Source of the DNA: JBCCFK01 sp965262315
Lineage (GTDB): Bacteria; Actinomycetota; Acidimicrobiia; Acidimicrobiales; UBA8592
Assembly (NCBI GenBank): GCA_965262315.1
Contig: CBDHFJ010000159.1
Span: 16,163 to 80,162 of the forward strand
Direction of reading: 5' to 3'
DNA: 64,000 bases
In this document: positions 19,436 to 29,032 of the stretch, piece after piece
Layout of the letters: each line of letters begins with the position of its first letter
How positions within the stretch are numbered: position 1 is the stretch's first letter
Program-made: the position numbers and the translations under genes
Notes under the pieces: generated by a model
Database searches by the model: none
What the model saw: the letters and a program-made list of their open reading frames with translations, nothing else
What the model was told of the DNA's origin: nothing

Positions 19436-19729
19436 TCACCGCATGCGGACGCGACCGTCGGCCACGTCCACGCCCTCGGCCCGCAGGCGCCGCGCGTGGT
19501 CGACCTCGAGGCCCGGGACCAGCCGGCCGTTCGAGGCCACGACCCGCCACCAGCAGAAGCCGCTCGTCCGGCGGAGAAAGGAGCCGACGGCGCGGGCCGC
19601 TCCGGGGTAGCCCGCTTCGGACGCGACCTCGCCGTAGGTCACGATGTCGCCTTCGCCGAGGCGGTCGAGCACCTCGGCCACCGCCCGATCGAAGTCGGTG
19701 GAGACGCCCCGGTCGTCGTCGACGCTCAC
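19436..19729 (-). CDS. Alkyltransferase-like (ATL) protein, MGMT fold without active Cys
   Basis: A 97-residue protein with the winged-helix DNA-binding domain of O6-alkylguanine transferases: DIVTYGEVASEAGYPGAARAVGSFL, then the active-site strand. Where MGMT has PCHRV, this reads CWWRVV, so the acceptor cysteine is replaced by Trp. ATL proteins bind O6-alkylguanine and recruit nucleotide excision repair rather than repairing the base. The GTG start at 19729 comes four bases after the stop of the cyclase gene. Confidence 0.8.
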   Translation of the reverse strand: MSVDDDRGVSTDFDRAVAEVLDRLGEGDIVTYGEVASEAGYPGAARAVGSFLRRTSGFCWWRVVASNGRLVPGLEVDHARRLRAEGVDVADGRVRMR

Positions 19730-19733
19730 CGGC

Positions 19734-20282
19734 TCACAGCGAGTCGCGGCTGTCGAGGCGCACCAGTTCGACCGGATCGGCGAATCCCTGCACCTCCTGG
19801 GCACCGATCGACGTGGCGACGGTGTTCACCATGAGCGTGGAGATCATCGCCTTCGGGGCGATGACCTCGCCCGGGTCGGCCAGGCTGCAGAGCCGAGCGG
19901 CCAGGTTCACCGCCCGACCGATGTAGTCGTCCCCCTCGAACAGGATCACCGGCCCGGAGGACAGGCCGGCTCGCAACGCCAGGGGCTGATCCTCGAACGC
20001 GTGCTCCATGTCGACGATCGCCTCCGTCAACGGCTCGGCCTCGACGGCGACCAGCATGGCTCCGTCGCCCAGCCACTTGGCGATGCGGACGCCCCGACGG
20101 GCGGCGATCTCGCGGACCCGCTGGCGGAACTCCATGAGGACGCCGACGGCTGCGTCGTCGCCCTCGGAGTCGGTGAACCGGGTGAACCCGCTCAGGTCGA
20201 TGAACGCGAACGACCGGAGGACCCGATGCTGGTAGGCGCTGCCCGAGGGTTCCACATCCACGGGCTTCGACGGTACAGGCAC
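19734..20282 (-). CDS. Class III nucleotidyl cyclase domain protein
   Basis: A 182-residue stand-alone adenylate/guanylate cyclase catalytic domain. The first metal-binding Asp is in FAFIDLSGFTRF, the second metal site in KWLGDGAML, and YIGRAVNLAARLCSLADPGEVIAP carries the Asn/Arg transition-state region. The substrate-specifying Lys/Asp pair cannot be assigned with confidence, so cAMP versus an inactive regulatory homolog is open. No sensory domain is attached. A GTG at 20282 (VPVPSKPVDVEPSG) is the likely start. It lies 26 bases after lgt. Confidence 0.82.
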   Translation of the reverse strand: MPVPSKPVDVEPSGSAYQHRVLRSFAFIDLSGFTRFTDSEGDDAAVGVLMEFRQRVREIAARRGVRIAKWLGDGAMLVAVEAEPLTEAIVDMEHAFEDQPLALRAGLSSGPVILFEGDDYIGRAVNLAARLCSLADPGEVIAPKAMISTLMVNTVATSIGAQEVQGFADPVELVRLDSRDSL

Positions 20283-20308
20283 CGGGAGCGCCGATGCCGA
20301 ACGGAGCC

Positions 20309-21265
20309 CTACTCGGCCTCCGCGGGCTCGTCGGCCGCGAGGTCGATCGCCGCGTCCTCGTCGGGACCCGCGTCCTCGTCGACCTCGGTGTCGTCCTCCA
20401 CCTCGGTGTCGTCGTCGAGCTCGGAGGTGGCGTCGGCGAGGTCGTCGAAGGTGTCGACGTCACCGTCGCGGCGCCGCAGGCGCAGCACCATGACCACGCT
20501 GCCGATCAGCAACAGACCGAACACCCACAGGTTGACCCTCAGCCCGGCGATCTCGCTGGCGGTGTCGATCCGGATGGCCTCGATCCACAGGCGCCCGACG
20601 CTGTACCCCGCCAGGTACGTGAAGAACAGCCCCCAGGGACGGAGTCGACGGAGGACGTCGAGACGCAGGAGCACCACGACCAACAGCAGGTTCCAGATCG
20701 ACTCGTACAGGAACGTGGGATGGAACGTCTCGTCGCCGAGGTACTCGGCCGGCCGATGCTCGGCATCGATCTCGAGCGCCCAGGGCAGGTCGGTGGGGCG
20801 GCCGAACAGTTCCTGATTGAACCAGTTGCCCCAACGCCCGATCGCCTGGGCCAGCGGGAGCGCGGGAGCCACGATGTCGAACCCCGTCCCCACGTCGATG
20901 TTGTGCCGACGGAAGTAGGCATAGCCGGCGAACGCTCCCGCGATGACCCCGCCGAGGATGCCGAGACCGCCTTCCCAGATCTTGAACGCGTCGCCCCAGC
21001 GGCCCTCGAACGACCGCCAGTCCGTGATCACGTGGTACAGCCGAGCACCGACGAGGCCCGCCGGTACGGCCCACATCGCGAGCCCGGTCGCGTGGTCCGG
21101 GTTGAGTCCGCGCTGGCCGAACCGCTTCCCCGCCAGCCAGACCGCGGCCAACACACCCAGGGCGATCATGAGGCCGTAGGCACGGAAGGTCAGCGGCCCC
21201 AGTTCGATCGAACCGCCGCCGGGGCTCGGAATCGACCCGAGCGTTGCGAGCACTGGTGAAGGCAT
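20309..21265 (-). CDS. lgt: Prolipoprotein diacylglyceryl transferase
   Basis: A 318-residue membrane enzyme that transfers diacylglycerol to the lipobox cysteine of prolipoproteins. The Lgt signature is clear: GLGILGGVIAGA followed by QAIGRWGNWFNQELFGRPTDLPWAL, with His103-equivalent sequence in GARLYHVITDW. About seven membrane spans are visible. The C-terminal 60 residues form an acidic tail (repeated DDTEVEDDTEVDED), common in actinobacterial Lgt. It provides the enzyme for the lipoproteins seen at 32.8 and 44 kb. Confidence 0.93.
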   Translation of the reverse strand: MPSPVLATLGSIPSPGGGSIELGPLTFRAYGLMIALGVLAAVWLAGKRFGQRGLNPDHATGLAMWAVPAGLVGARLYHVITDWRSFEGRWGDAFKIWEGGLGILGGVIAGAFAGYAYFRRHNIDVGTGFDIVAPALPLAQAIGRWGNWFNQELFGRPTDLPWALEIDAEHRPAEYLGDETFHPTFLYESIWNLLLVVVLLRLDVLRRLRPWGLFFTYLAGYSVGRLWIEAIRIDTASEIAGLRVNLWVFGLLLIGSVVMVLRLRRRDGDVDTFDDLADATSELDDDTEVEDDTEVDEDAGPDEDAAIDLAADEPAEAE

Positions 21266-21447
21266 TGCCAGGAAACCCCTTGCGGCATCAGGCGATTCCG
21301 TTTCGACCGCCGCTCACGATCCTAACGATCACCTGGGCCGGACAGCAGTCGATGCCCATACGCCTTTGCGGTCCCGCGCCGATGCCGTACCGTTCGAGGT
21401 CGGTGCCACCTGCGCACCGGACCCGGCACCGGCCGGGCCACAACTGA

Positions 21448-21607
21448 AGACATTCCTCGGGAGTTGGGTGGAAGTCCCAACCGGCGGCAATGCGACACGG
21501 ACCCGTTCCGATGTCGACGAGCCCGCGAGCTCGGCAGGTCCTCGGACCCGCCCTGCTGACCTGGTGAGAATCCAGGGCCGACGGTCACAGTCCGGATGGG
21601 AGAGGAA
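21448..21607 (+). promoter_or_regulatory. FMN riboswitch (RFN element)
   Basis: All conserved blocks are present in order: CATTCCTCGGG, then TGGAAGTCCCAACCGGCGG, the GAGCCCGCGAGC hairpin, CTGGTGAGAATCCAGGGCC, GACGGTCACAGTCCGGATGG and AGAGGAA. FMN binding lowers expression of downstream riboflavin genes. The ribE start is about 130 bases further on, leaving room for a terminator or a sequestering stem. It lies divergent from lgt. Confidence 0.95.
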
Positions 21608-21739
21608 TCGACCGCCACGGTCGGATCGCACGCGGGCTCGCCCGCGCCGGTCCTGCTTCGCCGTTCCCGGAGAACGGCCCGACCGTGGTGCCCGACGCCG
21701 CGCGTCCGCTCCCGAGCCAATCCACCGGAGAGGACCAAC

Positions 21740-22357
21740 GTGTTCACGGGCATCATCGAAGAACTGGGCCGGATCAGATCCGTCGACCCCAGCGGCGGAA
21801 GCGCCATCCGCATCGTCACCGAGGCGGACACCGTGCTCGGCGATGTCGCGCGCGGCGCATCCATCGCGGTCAACGGCTGCTGCCTGACCGTGGTCGACCA
21901 CGGCGACGGCTGGTGGGCCGCCGACGCCGTACCCGAGACCATCGAGCGCACCGCACTCGGCCGCCTCGGAGTCGGGGACCGCGTGAACCTCGAGCGCCCG
22001 CTGCGTGTCGACGGTCGCCTCGGCGGCCACATGGTGCAGGGTCACGTGGACGCGACGTCCCGCCTTCTCGACCGGGCCCCCGAACCGGACGGGTCCCAAC
22101 GACTGCGATTCGAACTCGACGCCGATGCCGAGCGGTACGTCTGTCTGAAGGGATCGATCGCCGTGGACGGCATCAGCCTCACGGTCGCCGACGTCGACCC
22201 CGGGAGCTTCACGATCGCGGTCATCCCCCACACCCTGGCCGTCACCACGCTCGGGACACTCGACCCCGGCGCTCCCGTGAACCTCGAGCTCGACGTGATC
22301 GCCAAGTACGTCGAACGTCAGGCGCAAGCCGCGATCGCCGACGGAGGTGCCCGATGA
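21740..22357 (+). CDS. ribE: Riboflavin synthase, alpha subunit
   Basis: A 205-residue enzyme that dismutates two 6,7-dimethyl-8-ribityllumazine molecules to riboflavin. Two tandem lumazine-binding barrels are visible: MFTGIIEELGRI with GASIAVNGCCLTVV, and GHMVQGHVDATSR with CLKGSIAVDGISLTV. The GTG at 21740 follows GGAGAGG and gives the invariant N-terminus MFTGIIEE. Its TGA overlaps the ribBA ATG. First gene under the FMN riboswitch. Confidence 0.95.
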   Translation: MFTGIIEELGRIRSVDPSGGSAIRIVTEADTVLGDVARGASIAVNGCCLTVVDHGDGWWAADAVPETIERTALGRLGVGDRVNLERPLRVDGRLGGHMVQGHVDATSRLLDRAPEPDGSQRLRFELDADAERYVCLKGSIAVDGISLTVADVDPGSFTIAVIPHTLAVTTLGTLDPGAPVNLELDVIAKYVERQAQAAIADGGAR

Positions 22358-23618
22358 ACCTCCACAGCGAGCCGGAACACATCGAGCTGGACCCCATCGA
22401 GGACGCGATCGAGGCGATCGCCCGCGGCGGGTTCGTCGTGGTGGTCGACGACGAGAACCGGGAGAACGAGGGCGACCTCATCATCGCTGCCGATGCCATC
22501 ACCACCGAACAGATGGCGTTCCTGGTGCGGCACAGCAGCGGGGTGGTCTGTTGCGCGATCACCGGCGAGCGCGCGGATGCGCTCGCCCTGCCTCCGATGG
22601 TGGAGGCGAACGGGGATGCCATGGGGACGGCGTTCACCGTGACCGTCGACGCGGTCGCCGGCACCACGACCGGCATCTCGGCGGCCGACCGCACCACCAC
22701 CTGCCGCCTGCTCGCGGCAGCCGAGACGACCGCCGCTGAGCTCGCTCGCCCAGGCCACGTCTTCCCACTGCGCGCACGCGACGGTGGGGTGCTCGAACGC
22801 CCCGGTCACACCGAAGCCGCCGTCGACCTGGCCCATGTCGCCGGCAGGGCTCCGGCGGGGATCCTCTGCGAGATCGTCGACGACGACGGCTCGATGGCCC
22901 GACTCCCCCGCCTGCGGGCCTTCGCGACCGACCACGGCCTGCCACTGGTGAGCATCGCGGACCTCGCCGACCACCTCCGACGCACGGGCGCGGACCGGGT
23001 CACCCACGGCGGCGCGGGGCGCATCCCCACCACGCACGGCGAGTTCGTCGCCCACGCGTACCGAGACCGTCTGAGCAGCGTCGACCACGTCGCCTACGTC
23101 CTCGGCGACCCGACCCAGGGCACCCCGCTGGTCCGGGTGCATTCCGAGTGCCTGACCGGCGACGTGCTGGGGTCGACCCGCTGCGACTGCGGCAGCCAGC
23201 TCCACCGATCCCTCGAGGCGATCGGTGAGCGCGGCCGCGGCGTGCTGTTGTATCTCCGCGACCACGAGGGACGCGGCATCGGCCTGGACCGTAAGCTTCG
23301 TGCCTACGCACTCCAGGACGACGGGCTCGACACGGTCGACGCGAACCTGGCACAGGGCCTGCCCGCCGACGCTCGTGACTACGGCGCCGCGGCGGCGATG
23401 CTCGCCCACCTCGGCATCGCCCGCATCCACCTCCTGACCAACAACCCCGCCAAGCGCGCCGCGCTCACGGAGGCGGGCGTGGACGTCGTCAGCGACGTAC
23501 CACTGCTCGGCGCCGTCACCGCCGAGAACGCGGACTACCTCGCCACCAAACGCGACCGCATGGACCACACCTTCGACCCCAGCGCACTCACCCCGCAGAG
23601 CCATCAACTGGAGACCGC

Positions 23619-23622
<4 letters not shown>
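22354..23622 (+). CDS. ribBA: Bifunctional DHBP synthase/GTP cyclohydrolase II
   Basis: A 422-residue fusion that supplies both riboflavin precursors. The RibB domain (about 1-200) has DDENRENEGDLI and the acidic Mg site, plus RPGHVFPLRA and HTEAAVDLA. The RibA domain (about 210-410) has HSECLTGDVLGSTRCDCGSQL with the three zinc-binding Cys, and RDHEGRGIGL. Both catalytic sets look complete. It overlaps ribE and ribH by ATGA on each side, indicating translational coupling. Confidence 0.95.
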
Positions 23623-24134
<512 letters not shown>

Positions 24135-24145
24135 CGTGCGCCGCC

Positions 24146-25234
24146 ATGGCCGATTTCGAGCTGTCCCCGACCGTCACGGCGGCGCTGTCCGCCGCTCCGG
24201 GAGCGGCCGTCTCGCTGCCGGCCTCACCCGACACCTGCTACTGGGGCTACCTCGATGCGGCGGAGCCCCCGGTGTTGACCGTCCCCTCGGGCACCGTCAT
24301 CGACATCGAAGCGGTCACCCACCACTCGGGCGATGCCCCGGACCTGATGATGGACGACGGTGTCAGGGCGATCTGGGACGCCATCGACCCGGCCGACCGA
24401 ACCCCGGGTGTGCACATCATGACCGGGCCCATCCATGTCGAGGGCGCCACGGTCGGCGGGTCGCTCCTGGTCCGCATCCTCGACATGCAGCCCCGATTCC
24501 GGCACGGCTCCAACTGCGCCGCCAACTGGGGCCTGCTGTACGACACCATGGGCAAGGAGCGCATCACGATCTACGAGCTCGACGGCCCCGCCGACGCCGG
24601 GTTCGGATCCACCGCGTCACCGGTGTACGCCTACGACTTCACCGAGCGGGAGCTGTACGACATCCCGGGCGTGGTCTCGAATCCGGCGGCGGACGACCGG
24701 GCGCCGTTCACGGTCCCGGTGTCGGTGCCGGTTCGCCCCCACTTCGGGGTGATGGGGGTGGCGCCGCCGGGGGACGAGCGTCTCAGCTCGATCCCGCCGG
24801 GTGTGTTCGGCGGCAACGTCGACAACTGGCGGTTGGGGCCGGGCGCGGCGATGGCCTACCCGGTGTTCGCCGAGGGCGGCGGGCTCTACGTCGGCGATCC
24901 ACACTTCGCCCAGGGTGACGGGGAGATCTGCGGGACGGCGATCGAGGCATCGATCAACGCCAGGATCCAGGTCTTCGCGGTCCCCGATCTCGGGGTGACC
25001 TCGCCGGTGATGGTCCACGGCACGAGCTGGATCGCCCACGGGTTCGGCGACACCCTGGACCAGGCGATGCGCATGTCGGCCGAGCAGATGTTGTGGATGC
25101 TGACCGACCGGATCGGCCTGAGCACCGACGACGCCTACTCGCTGTGTTCGGTGGCCGTCGACTTCGGCGTCACCCAGGTCGTGGACGGCACCGTGGGGTG
25201 CCACGCGATACTCGACACCTCGATCTTCGACTGA
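24146..25234 (+). CDS. Acetamidase/formamidase family amide hydrolase
   Basis: A 362-residue FmdA/AmdA-type amidase that hydrolyses short amides such as formamide to ammonia and an acid. Family landmarks: HFGVMGVAPP, PGVFGGNVDNWRLGPGA, GGLYVGDPHFAQGDGEICGTAIE, and the late VDFGVTQVVDGTVGCHAIL. It sits between ribH (11 bases) and ureA (21 bases), and formamidases often accompany urease in nitrogen scavenging. Being placed behind a riboflavin operon is unusual. Substrate preference is not visible from sequence. Confidence 0.88.
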   Translation: MADFELSPTVTAALSAAPGAAVSLPASPDTCYWGYLDAAEPPVLTVPSGTVIDIEAVTHHSGDAPDLMMDDGVRAIWDAIDPADRTPGVHIMTGPIHVEGATVGGSLLVRILDMQPRFRHGSNCAANWGLLYDTMGKERITIYELDGPADAGFGSTASPVYAYDFTERELYDIPGVVSNPAADDRAPFTVPVSVPVRPHFGVMGVAPPGDERLSSIPPGVFGGNVDNWRLGPGAAMAYPVFAEGGGLYVGDPHFAQGDGEICGTAIEASINARIQVFAVPDLGVTSPVMVHGTSWIAHGFGDTLDQAMRMSAEQMLWMLTDRIGLSTDDAYSLCSVAVDFGVTQVVDGTVGCHAILDTSIFD

Positions 25235-25255
25235 CGGGACCGCCGAGGAACGCCG

Positions 25256-25558
25256 ATGCAACTCAGCCCGCACGAACAGGACCGCCTGCTGGTCCACGTG
25301 GCCGCCGACGTGGCCCAACGCCGCCGCGACCGGGGTCTGCGGCTCAACCACCCCGAGGCGGTCGCCATCCTGACCGCGTGGGTGTACGAGGGCGCCCGCG
25401 ACGGCCGGACCGTGGTCGATCTCATGGAGGCGGGCCGCGCCGTCCTGACCCGGGAGGACGTGATGGATGGTGTCCCCGAACTCATCGAGGCCATCCAGAT
25501 CGAGGCCACGTTCCCGGACGGCACGAAGCTGGTGACCCTGCACCAGCCGATTCCATGA
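25256..25558 (+). CDS. ureA: Urease subunit gamma
   Basis: A 100-residue structural subunit of urease. MQLSPHEQDRLLVHVAADVA, RLNHPEAVAILT and the ending IQIEATFPDGTKLVTLHQPIP are the gamma-family pattern at full length. It starts 21 bases after the formamidase stop, preceded by GAGGAA. It is separate from UreB, the usual arrangement in bacteria outside Helicobacter. Confidence 0.95.
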   Translation: MQLSPHEQDRLLVHVAADVAQRRRDRGLRLNHPEAVAILTAWVYEGARDGRTVVDLMEAGRAVLTREDVMDGVPELIEAIQIEATFPDGTKLVTLHQPIP

Positions 25559-25619
25559 ACTCGAACCACACCGAAGCAGGAGGGCCCGTGCCAACTGCAA
25601 GCGATCGGACCGATCGACC

Positions 25620-25931
25620 ATGATCCCCGGCGACGTGACCGGGCCCGACGACATCCTGGTGCTCAACGCCGGTCGCCCGGTCCTGACGCTGCGCGTCGAG
25701 AACACCGGCGATCGACCCGTCCAGGTCGGCTCGCACTACCACTTCGCCGAATGCAACCCTGCGCTCGCCTTCGATCGGGCAGCCGCCCACGGCCATCGCC
25801 TCGACATCCCGGCGGGCACTGCAGTTCGGTTCGAGCCGGGCATCTCGGCCGACGTGGACCTGGTGCCCTTCGGTGGCAACCGGGTGATCCCCGGGCTCAG
25901 AGGACAGGTGGGAGGCCCACTCGATGGCTGA
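25620..25931 (+). CDS. ureB: Urease subunit beta
   Basis: A 103-residue beta subunit. MIPGDV at the start and VGSHYHFAECNPALAFDR, FEPG and VPFGGNRVIPGLRG are diagnostic. The ATG at 25620 lies 61 bases after ureA; the gap contains no gene. The 3' end overlaps ureC by eight bases. Confidence 0.95.
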   Translation: MIPGDVTGPDDILVLNAGRPVLTLRVENTGDRPVQVGSHYHFAECNPALAFDRAAAHGHRLDIPAGTAVRFEPGISADVDLVPFGGNRVIPGLRGQVGGPLDG

Positions 25932-27627
25932 GATCCCCCGTTCCCGCTACCGGGCGCTCTACGGACCCACCGCAGGCGATCGCATCCGCCTCGCCGACAC
26001 CGACCTGTTGATCGAGGTCGAACGCGACGACTGCTTCGGTGGCGACGAGGCCGTCTTCGGCGGCGGCAAGGTCATCCGCGAGTCGATGGGTCAGTCCGTC
26101 GCCACTCGGGCCCAGGGCACCCCCGACCTGGTGATCACCGGGGCGGTGATCCTCGACCACTGGGGCATCGTCAAGGCCGACATCGGTGTGCGAGACGGCC
26201 GCATCGTCGCCATTGGTCGGGCGGGCAACCCCGACACCACCGACGGCGTCCATCCCGATCTGGTGATCGGGCCCAGCACCGAGATCATGGCCGGCAACGG
26301 CAAGATCCTGACGGCGGGCGCGATCGACTGCCACGTCCACCTCATCTGCCCCCAGCTCATCGAGACCGCGCTGGCGACCGGCATCACCACCATTCTCGGC
26401 GGGGGCACCGGGCCGTCCGAGGGCTCCAAGGCCACGACGGTCACCGCCGGCGCCTGGAACCTGGCCCGGATGCTGGAGGCCACCGATCACTGGCCCGTCA
26501 ACATCGCGCTGCTGGCCAAGGGGAACACCGCCTCGGAGGAGGCGCTGTGGGAGCAGCTCCGCGGCGGGGCGGCGGGCTTCAAGCTCCACGAGGACTGGGG
26601 CACGACCCCGGCGGCCATCGACACCTGCCTGCGGGTGGCGGATGCGTCCGGCGTCCAGGTGGCCATCCACACCGACACGTTGAACGAGGCCGGGTTCGTG
26701 GAGAGCACCCTCGCCGCGATCGCCGGCCGCTCGATCCACACCTTCCACACCGAAGGCGCGGGCGGCGGCCATGCCCCCGACATCATGACCGTGGCCTCGC
26801 ATCCGAACGTGTTGCCCTCGTCGACCAACCCCACTCGGCCACACACCGTCAACACCGTGGCCGAACACGTCGACATGCTGATGGTCTGCCATCACCTCAA
26901 CCCAGCGGTGCCCGAGGACCTGGCATTCGCCGAGAGCCGGATCCGACCGTCGACCATCGCGGCCGAGGACGTCCTCCACGACATGGGTGCCATCTCGATG
27001 ATCGGCTCGGACTCCCAGGCGATGGGCCGCATCGGCGAGGTGGTGATGCGGACGTGGCAGACCGCGCACGTCATGAAACGTCGCCGCGGCGCGCTGGAGG
27101 GCGACGGCGCGGCCGACAACAACCGGGCCCGCCGGTACGTGGCGAAGTACACGATCTGCCCCGCCATCGCCCACGGCATGGCGGCCGATGTGGGCTCGGT
27201 CGAGCCCGGCAAGCTCGCCGACCTGGTGTTGTGGGACCCGCGGTTCTTCGGTGTTCGGCCTCACGCGGTCATCAAGGGCGGGATGATCGCGTGGGCACAG
27301 ATGGGCGACGCCAACGCGTCCATCCCCACGCCCCAGCCGGTGCTGCCCCGCCCCATGTTCGGGGCTGCCCCGACGGTGGCGGCTCAGACGAGCATCGCCT
27401 GGGTGGCCGAGGCTGCGCTCGAGGCGGGCATCGACGCGCGCGTGGAGCGTCAACTGGTCCCGGTCGGCAACACCCGCAGCGTCGGCAAGGTGGACATGGT
27501 GGAGAACACCGCCACGCCCGACATCCGGATCGACCCGGACACGTTCACGGTGACAATCGATGGTGAGGTCATGGAAGAGGCCCCCGCCGACGAACTCCCC
27601 ATGGCCCAGCGCTACTTCCTGTTCTGA
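25924..27627 (+). CDS. ureC: Urease subunit alpha (catalytic)
   Basis: A 567-residue nickel amidohydrolase splitting urea into ammonia and carbamate. The metal ligands are intact: CHVHLICPQ (HxH), the lysine to be carbamylated in AAGFKLHEDWG, later His residues in AIHTDTLNE and TFHTEGAGGGHAPD, and the final Asp in GSDSQAMGR. The mobile flap Cys-His is in MVCHHLNP. Length is normal, and ureF begins on its stop codon (TGATG). Confidence 0.97.
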   Translation: MAEIPRSRYRALYGPTAGDRIRLADTDLLIEVERDDCFGGDEAVFGGGKVIRESMGQSVATRAQGTPDLVITGAVILDHWGIVKADIGVRDGRIVAIGRAGNPDTTDGVHPDLVIGPSTEIMAGNGKILTAGAIDCHVHLICPQLIETALATGITTILGGGTGPSEGSKATTVTAGAWNLARMLEATDHWPVNIALLAKGNTASEEALWEQLRGGAAGFKLHEDWGTTPAAIDTCLRVADASGVQVAIHTDTLNEAGFVESTLAAIAGRSIHTFHTEGAGGGHAPDIMTVASHPNVLPSSTNPTRPHTVNTVAEHVDMLMVCHHLNPAVPEDLAFAESRIRPSTIAAEDVLHDMGAISMIGSDSQAMGRIGEVVMRTWQTAHVMKRRRGALEGDGAADNNRARRYVAKYTICPAIAHGMAADVGSVEPGKLADLVLWDPRFFGVRPHAVIKGGMIAWAQMGDANASIPTPQPVLPRPMFGAAPTVAAQTSIAWVAEAALEAGIDARVERQLVPVGNTRSVGKVDMVENTATPDIRIDPDTFTVTIDGEVMEEAPADELPMAQRYFLF

Positions 27628-28313
27628 TGGCGAGCGTCGATCTCGCCGTGGCGGCGGCGCTCGCCGACGGCCGGTTCCCGTCGGGCGGCCACGCCCACTC
27701 CGCCGGGTTCGAGGCTGCCACCGCGCTGGCCGACCTGACCGACGCCGGCGTCTTCGACGCCTTCGTCCGGGGTCGCCTCGCCACCACCGGCTCCACCGAG
27801 GCGTCGCTCGTGGCCGCTGTCGGTGTGCGGATCGCCGACGGGTCGATCGACTGGGCGGAGGCCGACGCGGAGATCGAGGCCCGGATCGTCAGCCCGGCCC
27901 TGCGCCACGTGTCGCGCATGCTGGGGCGGCAGTGGATCCGCGCGGCACGCCGGATCTGGCCCGGCCCGGCGGTGGAGGCCGCCGCTTCGTCCCACACGGA
28001 TGGGCCCCATCTGGTGTGTGCGGTCGCGGCCACGTTCCACAGCGCCGGGCTCGACGTCGAATCGGGCCTCGCGCTCCACCTCCATCACCTGGTGGCGACC
28101 GTGACCACCGCGGCCGTTCGGCTCCACGGGCTCGACCCCTACGAGGCCCAGCGCCGGCAGCTGGCCACCGCCCCCCAGCGCGCCGACATCGTCCGCACCG
28201 CAATGGCCTCAGCGTCGGCGCCGTGGGCGGCGCAGCCCGCCTGGTCCGGGCCACTCACCGAGATCGCCGCCGAGGAGCACGCGCTCGCCGACGGCCGCCT
28301 CTTCCAGTCCTGA
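27627..28313 (+). CDS. ureF: Urease accessory protein UreF
   Basis: A 228-residue all-helical accessory protein that joins UreD and UreG in nickel insertion. LADGRFPSGGHAHSAGFE is the conserved N-terminal motif; SPALRHVSRMLGRQ and the LHLHHLVATVTTAAVRL helix follow. Its start overlaps the ureC stop. Confidence 0.88.
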   Translation: MASVDLAVAAALADGRFPSGGHAHSAGFEAATALADLTDAGVFDAFVRGRLATTGSTEASLVAAVGVRIADGSIDWAEADAEIEARIVSPALRHVSRMLGRQWIRAARRIWPGPAVEAAASSHTDGPHLVCAVAATFHSAGLDVESGLALHLHHLVATVTTAAVRLHGLDPYEAQRRQLATAPQRADIVRTAMASASAPWAAQPAWSGPLTEIAAEEHALADGRLFQS

Positions 28314-28353
28314 CCGCCCGTTCCTGACACCGATCCGACGAAGGGAGGCTCCG

Positions 28354-29028
28354 ATGGGAGCCGGACACCATCACCACGACCACGAGGAAGCACCGGCTCC
28401 CGGCGCACCCGGCACCAGGCCGCTGCGGATCGGCATCGGGGGTCCCGTCGGCAGCGGCAAGACGTCCCTCGTGGCTGCGCTGTGCCGCGAGCTGGGCGGC
28501 GAACTCTCCTTGGCAGTGATCACCAACGACATCTTCACCAGCGAGGACGCCGAGGCACTGCGAGCCCAGGGCGTCCTGCCGACCGAGCGCATCGTGGCCG
28601 TGGAGACCGGCTGCTGCCCGCACACCGCCATCCGGGACGACATCGCGGCCAACCTCGACGCCGTCGAGACGCTGGAAGCTCGGCTCGGCCACGTCGACGT
28701 GACCATCGTCGAGAGCGGTGGCGACAACCTCACCGCGATCTTCAGTCGCGGGCTCGTCGACCATCAGATCTTCGTGATCGACACGGCGGGCGGCGACGAC
28801 ATTCCCCGCAAGGGCGGCCCCGGCGTGGCCACCGCCGACCTGCTCGTCATCAACAAGACCGACCTGGCGCCATACGTCGGTGCCGACGTGGATCGGATGA
28901 TCGCCGATGCGACCGAGCGCCGCCACGGACCGGTGATCGCCACCGCGGTCACCTCGACCGGCGGGGTCGACGGCATCGCGGGTTGGCTTCGCTCCCGGCT
29001 CGCCGGCTGGACCCAGCACGCGGCCTGA
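28354..29028 (+). CDS. ureG: Urease accessory GTPase UreG with His-rich start
   Basis: A 224-residue SIMIBI GTPase that delivers nickel to urease. The P-loop is GGPVGSGKTSLV, the metal-binding CPH motif is GCCPHTAIRDD, the switch ESGGDNLTA, and the guanine motif NKTD. Residues 5-11 form a His/Asp-rich stretch absent from many UreG proteins. The operon has no ureE, the usual nickel chaperone, and this tail could take over nickel storage. That is inference. Confidence 0.95.
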   Translation: MGAGHHHHDHEEAPAPGAPGTRPLRIGIGGPVGSGKTSLVAALCRELGGELSLAVITNDIFTSEDAEALRAQGVLPTERIVAVETGCCPHTAIRDDIAANLDAVETLEARLGHVDVTIVESGGDNLTAIFSRGLVDHQIFVIDTAGGDDIPRKGGPGVATADLLVINKTDLAPYVGADVDRMIADATERRHGPVIATAVTSTGGVDGIAGWLRSRLAGWTQHAA

Positions 29029-29032
29029 CCCG

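Noticed and set aside
25897..27453. A 518-codon leftward open frame
   Set aside because: Exact antisense of ureC; no family features, a common effect of high GC at third codon positions.
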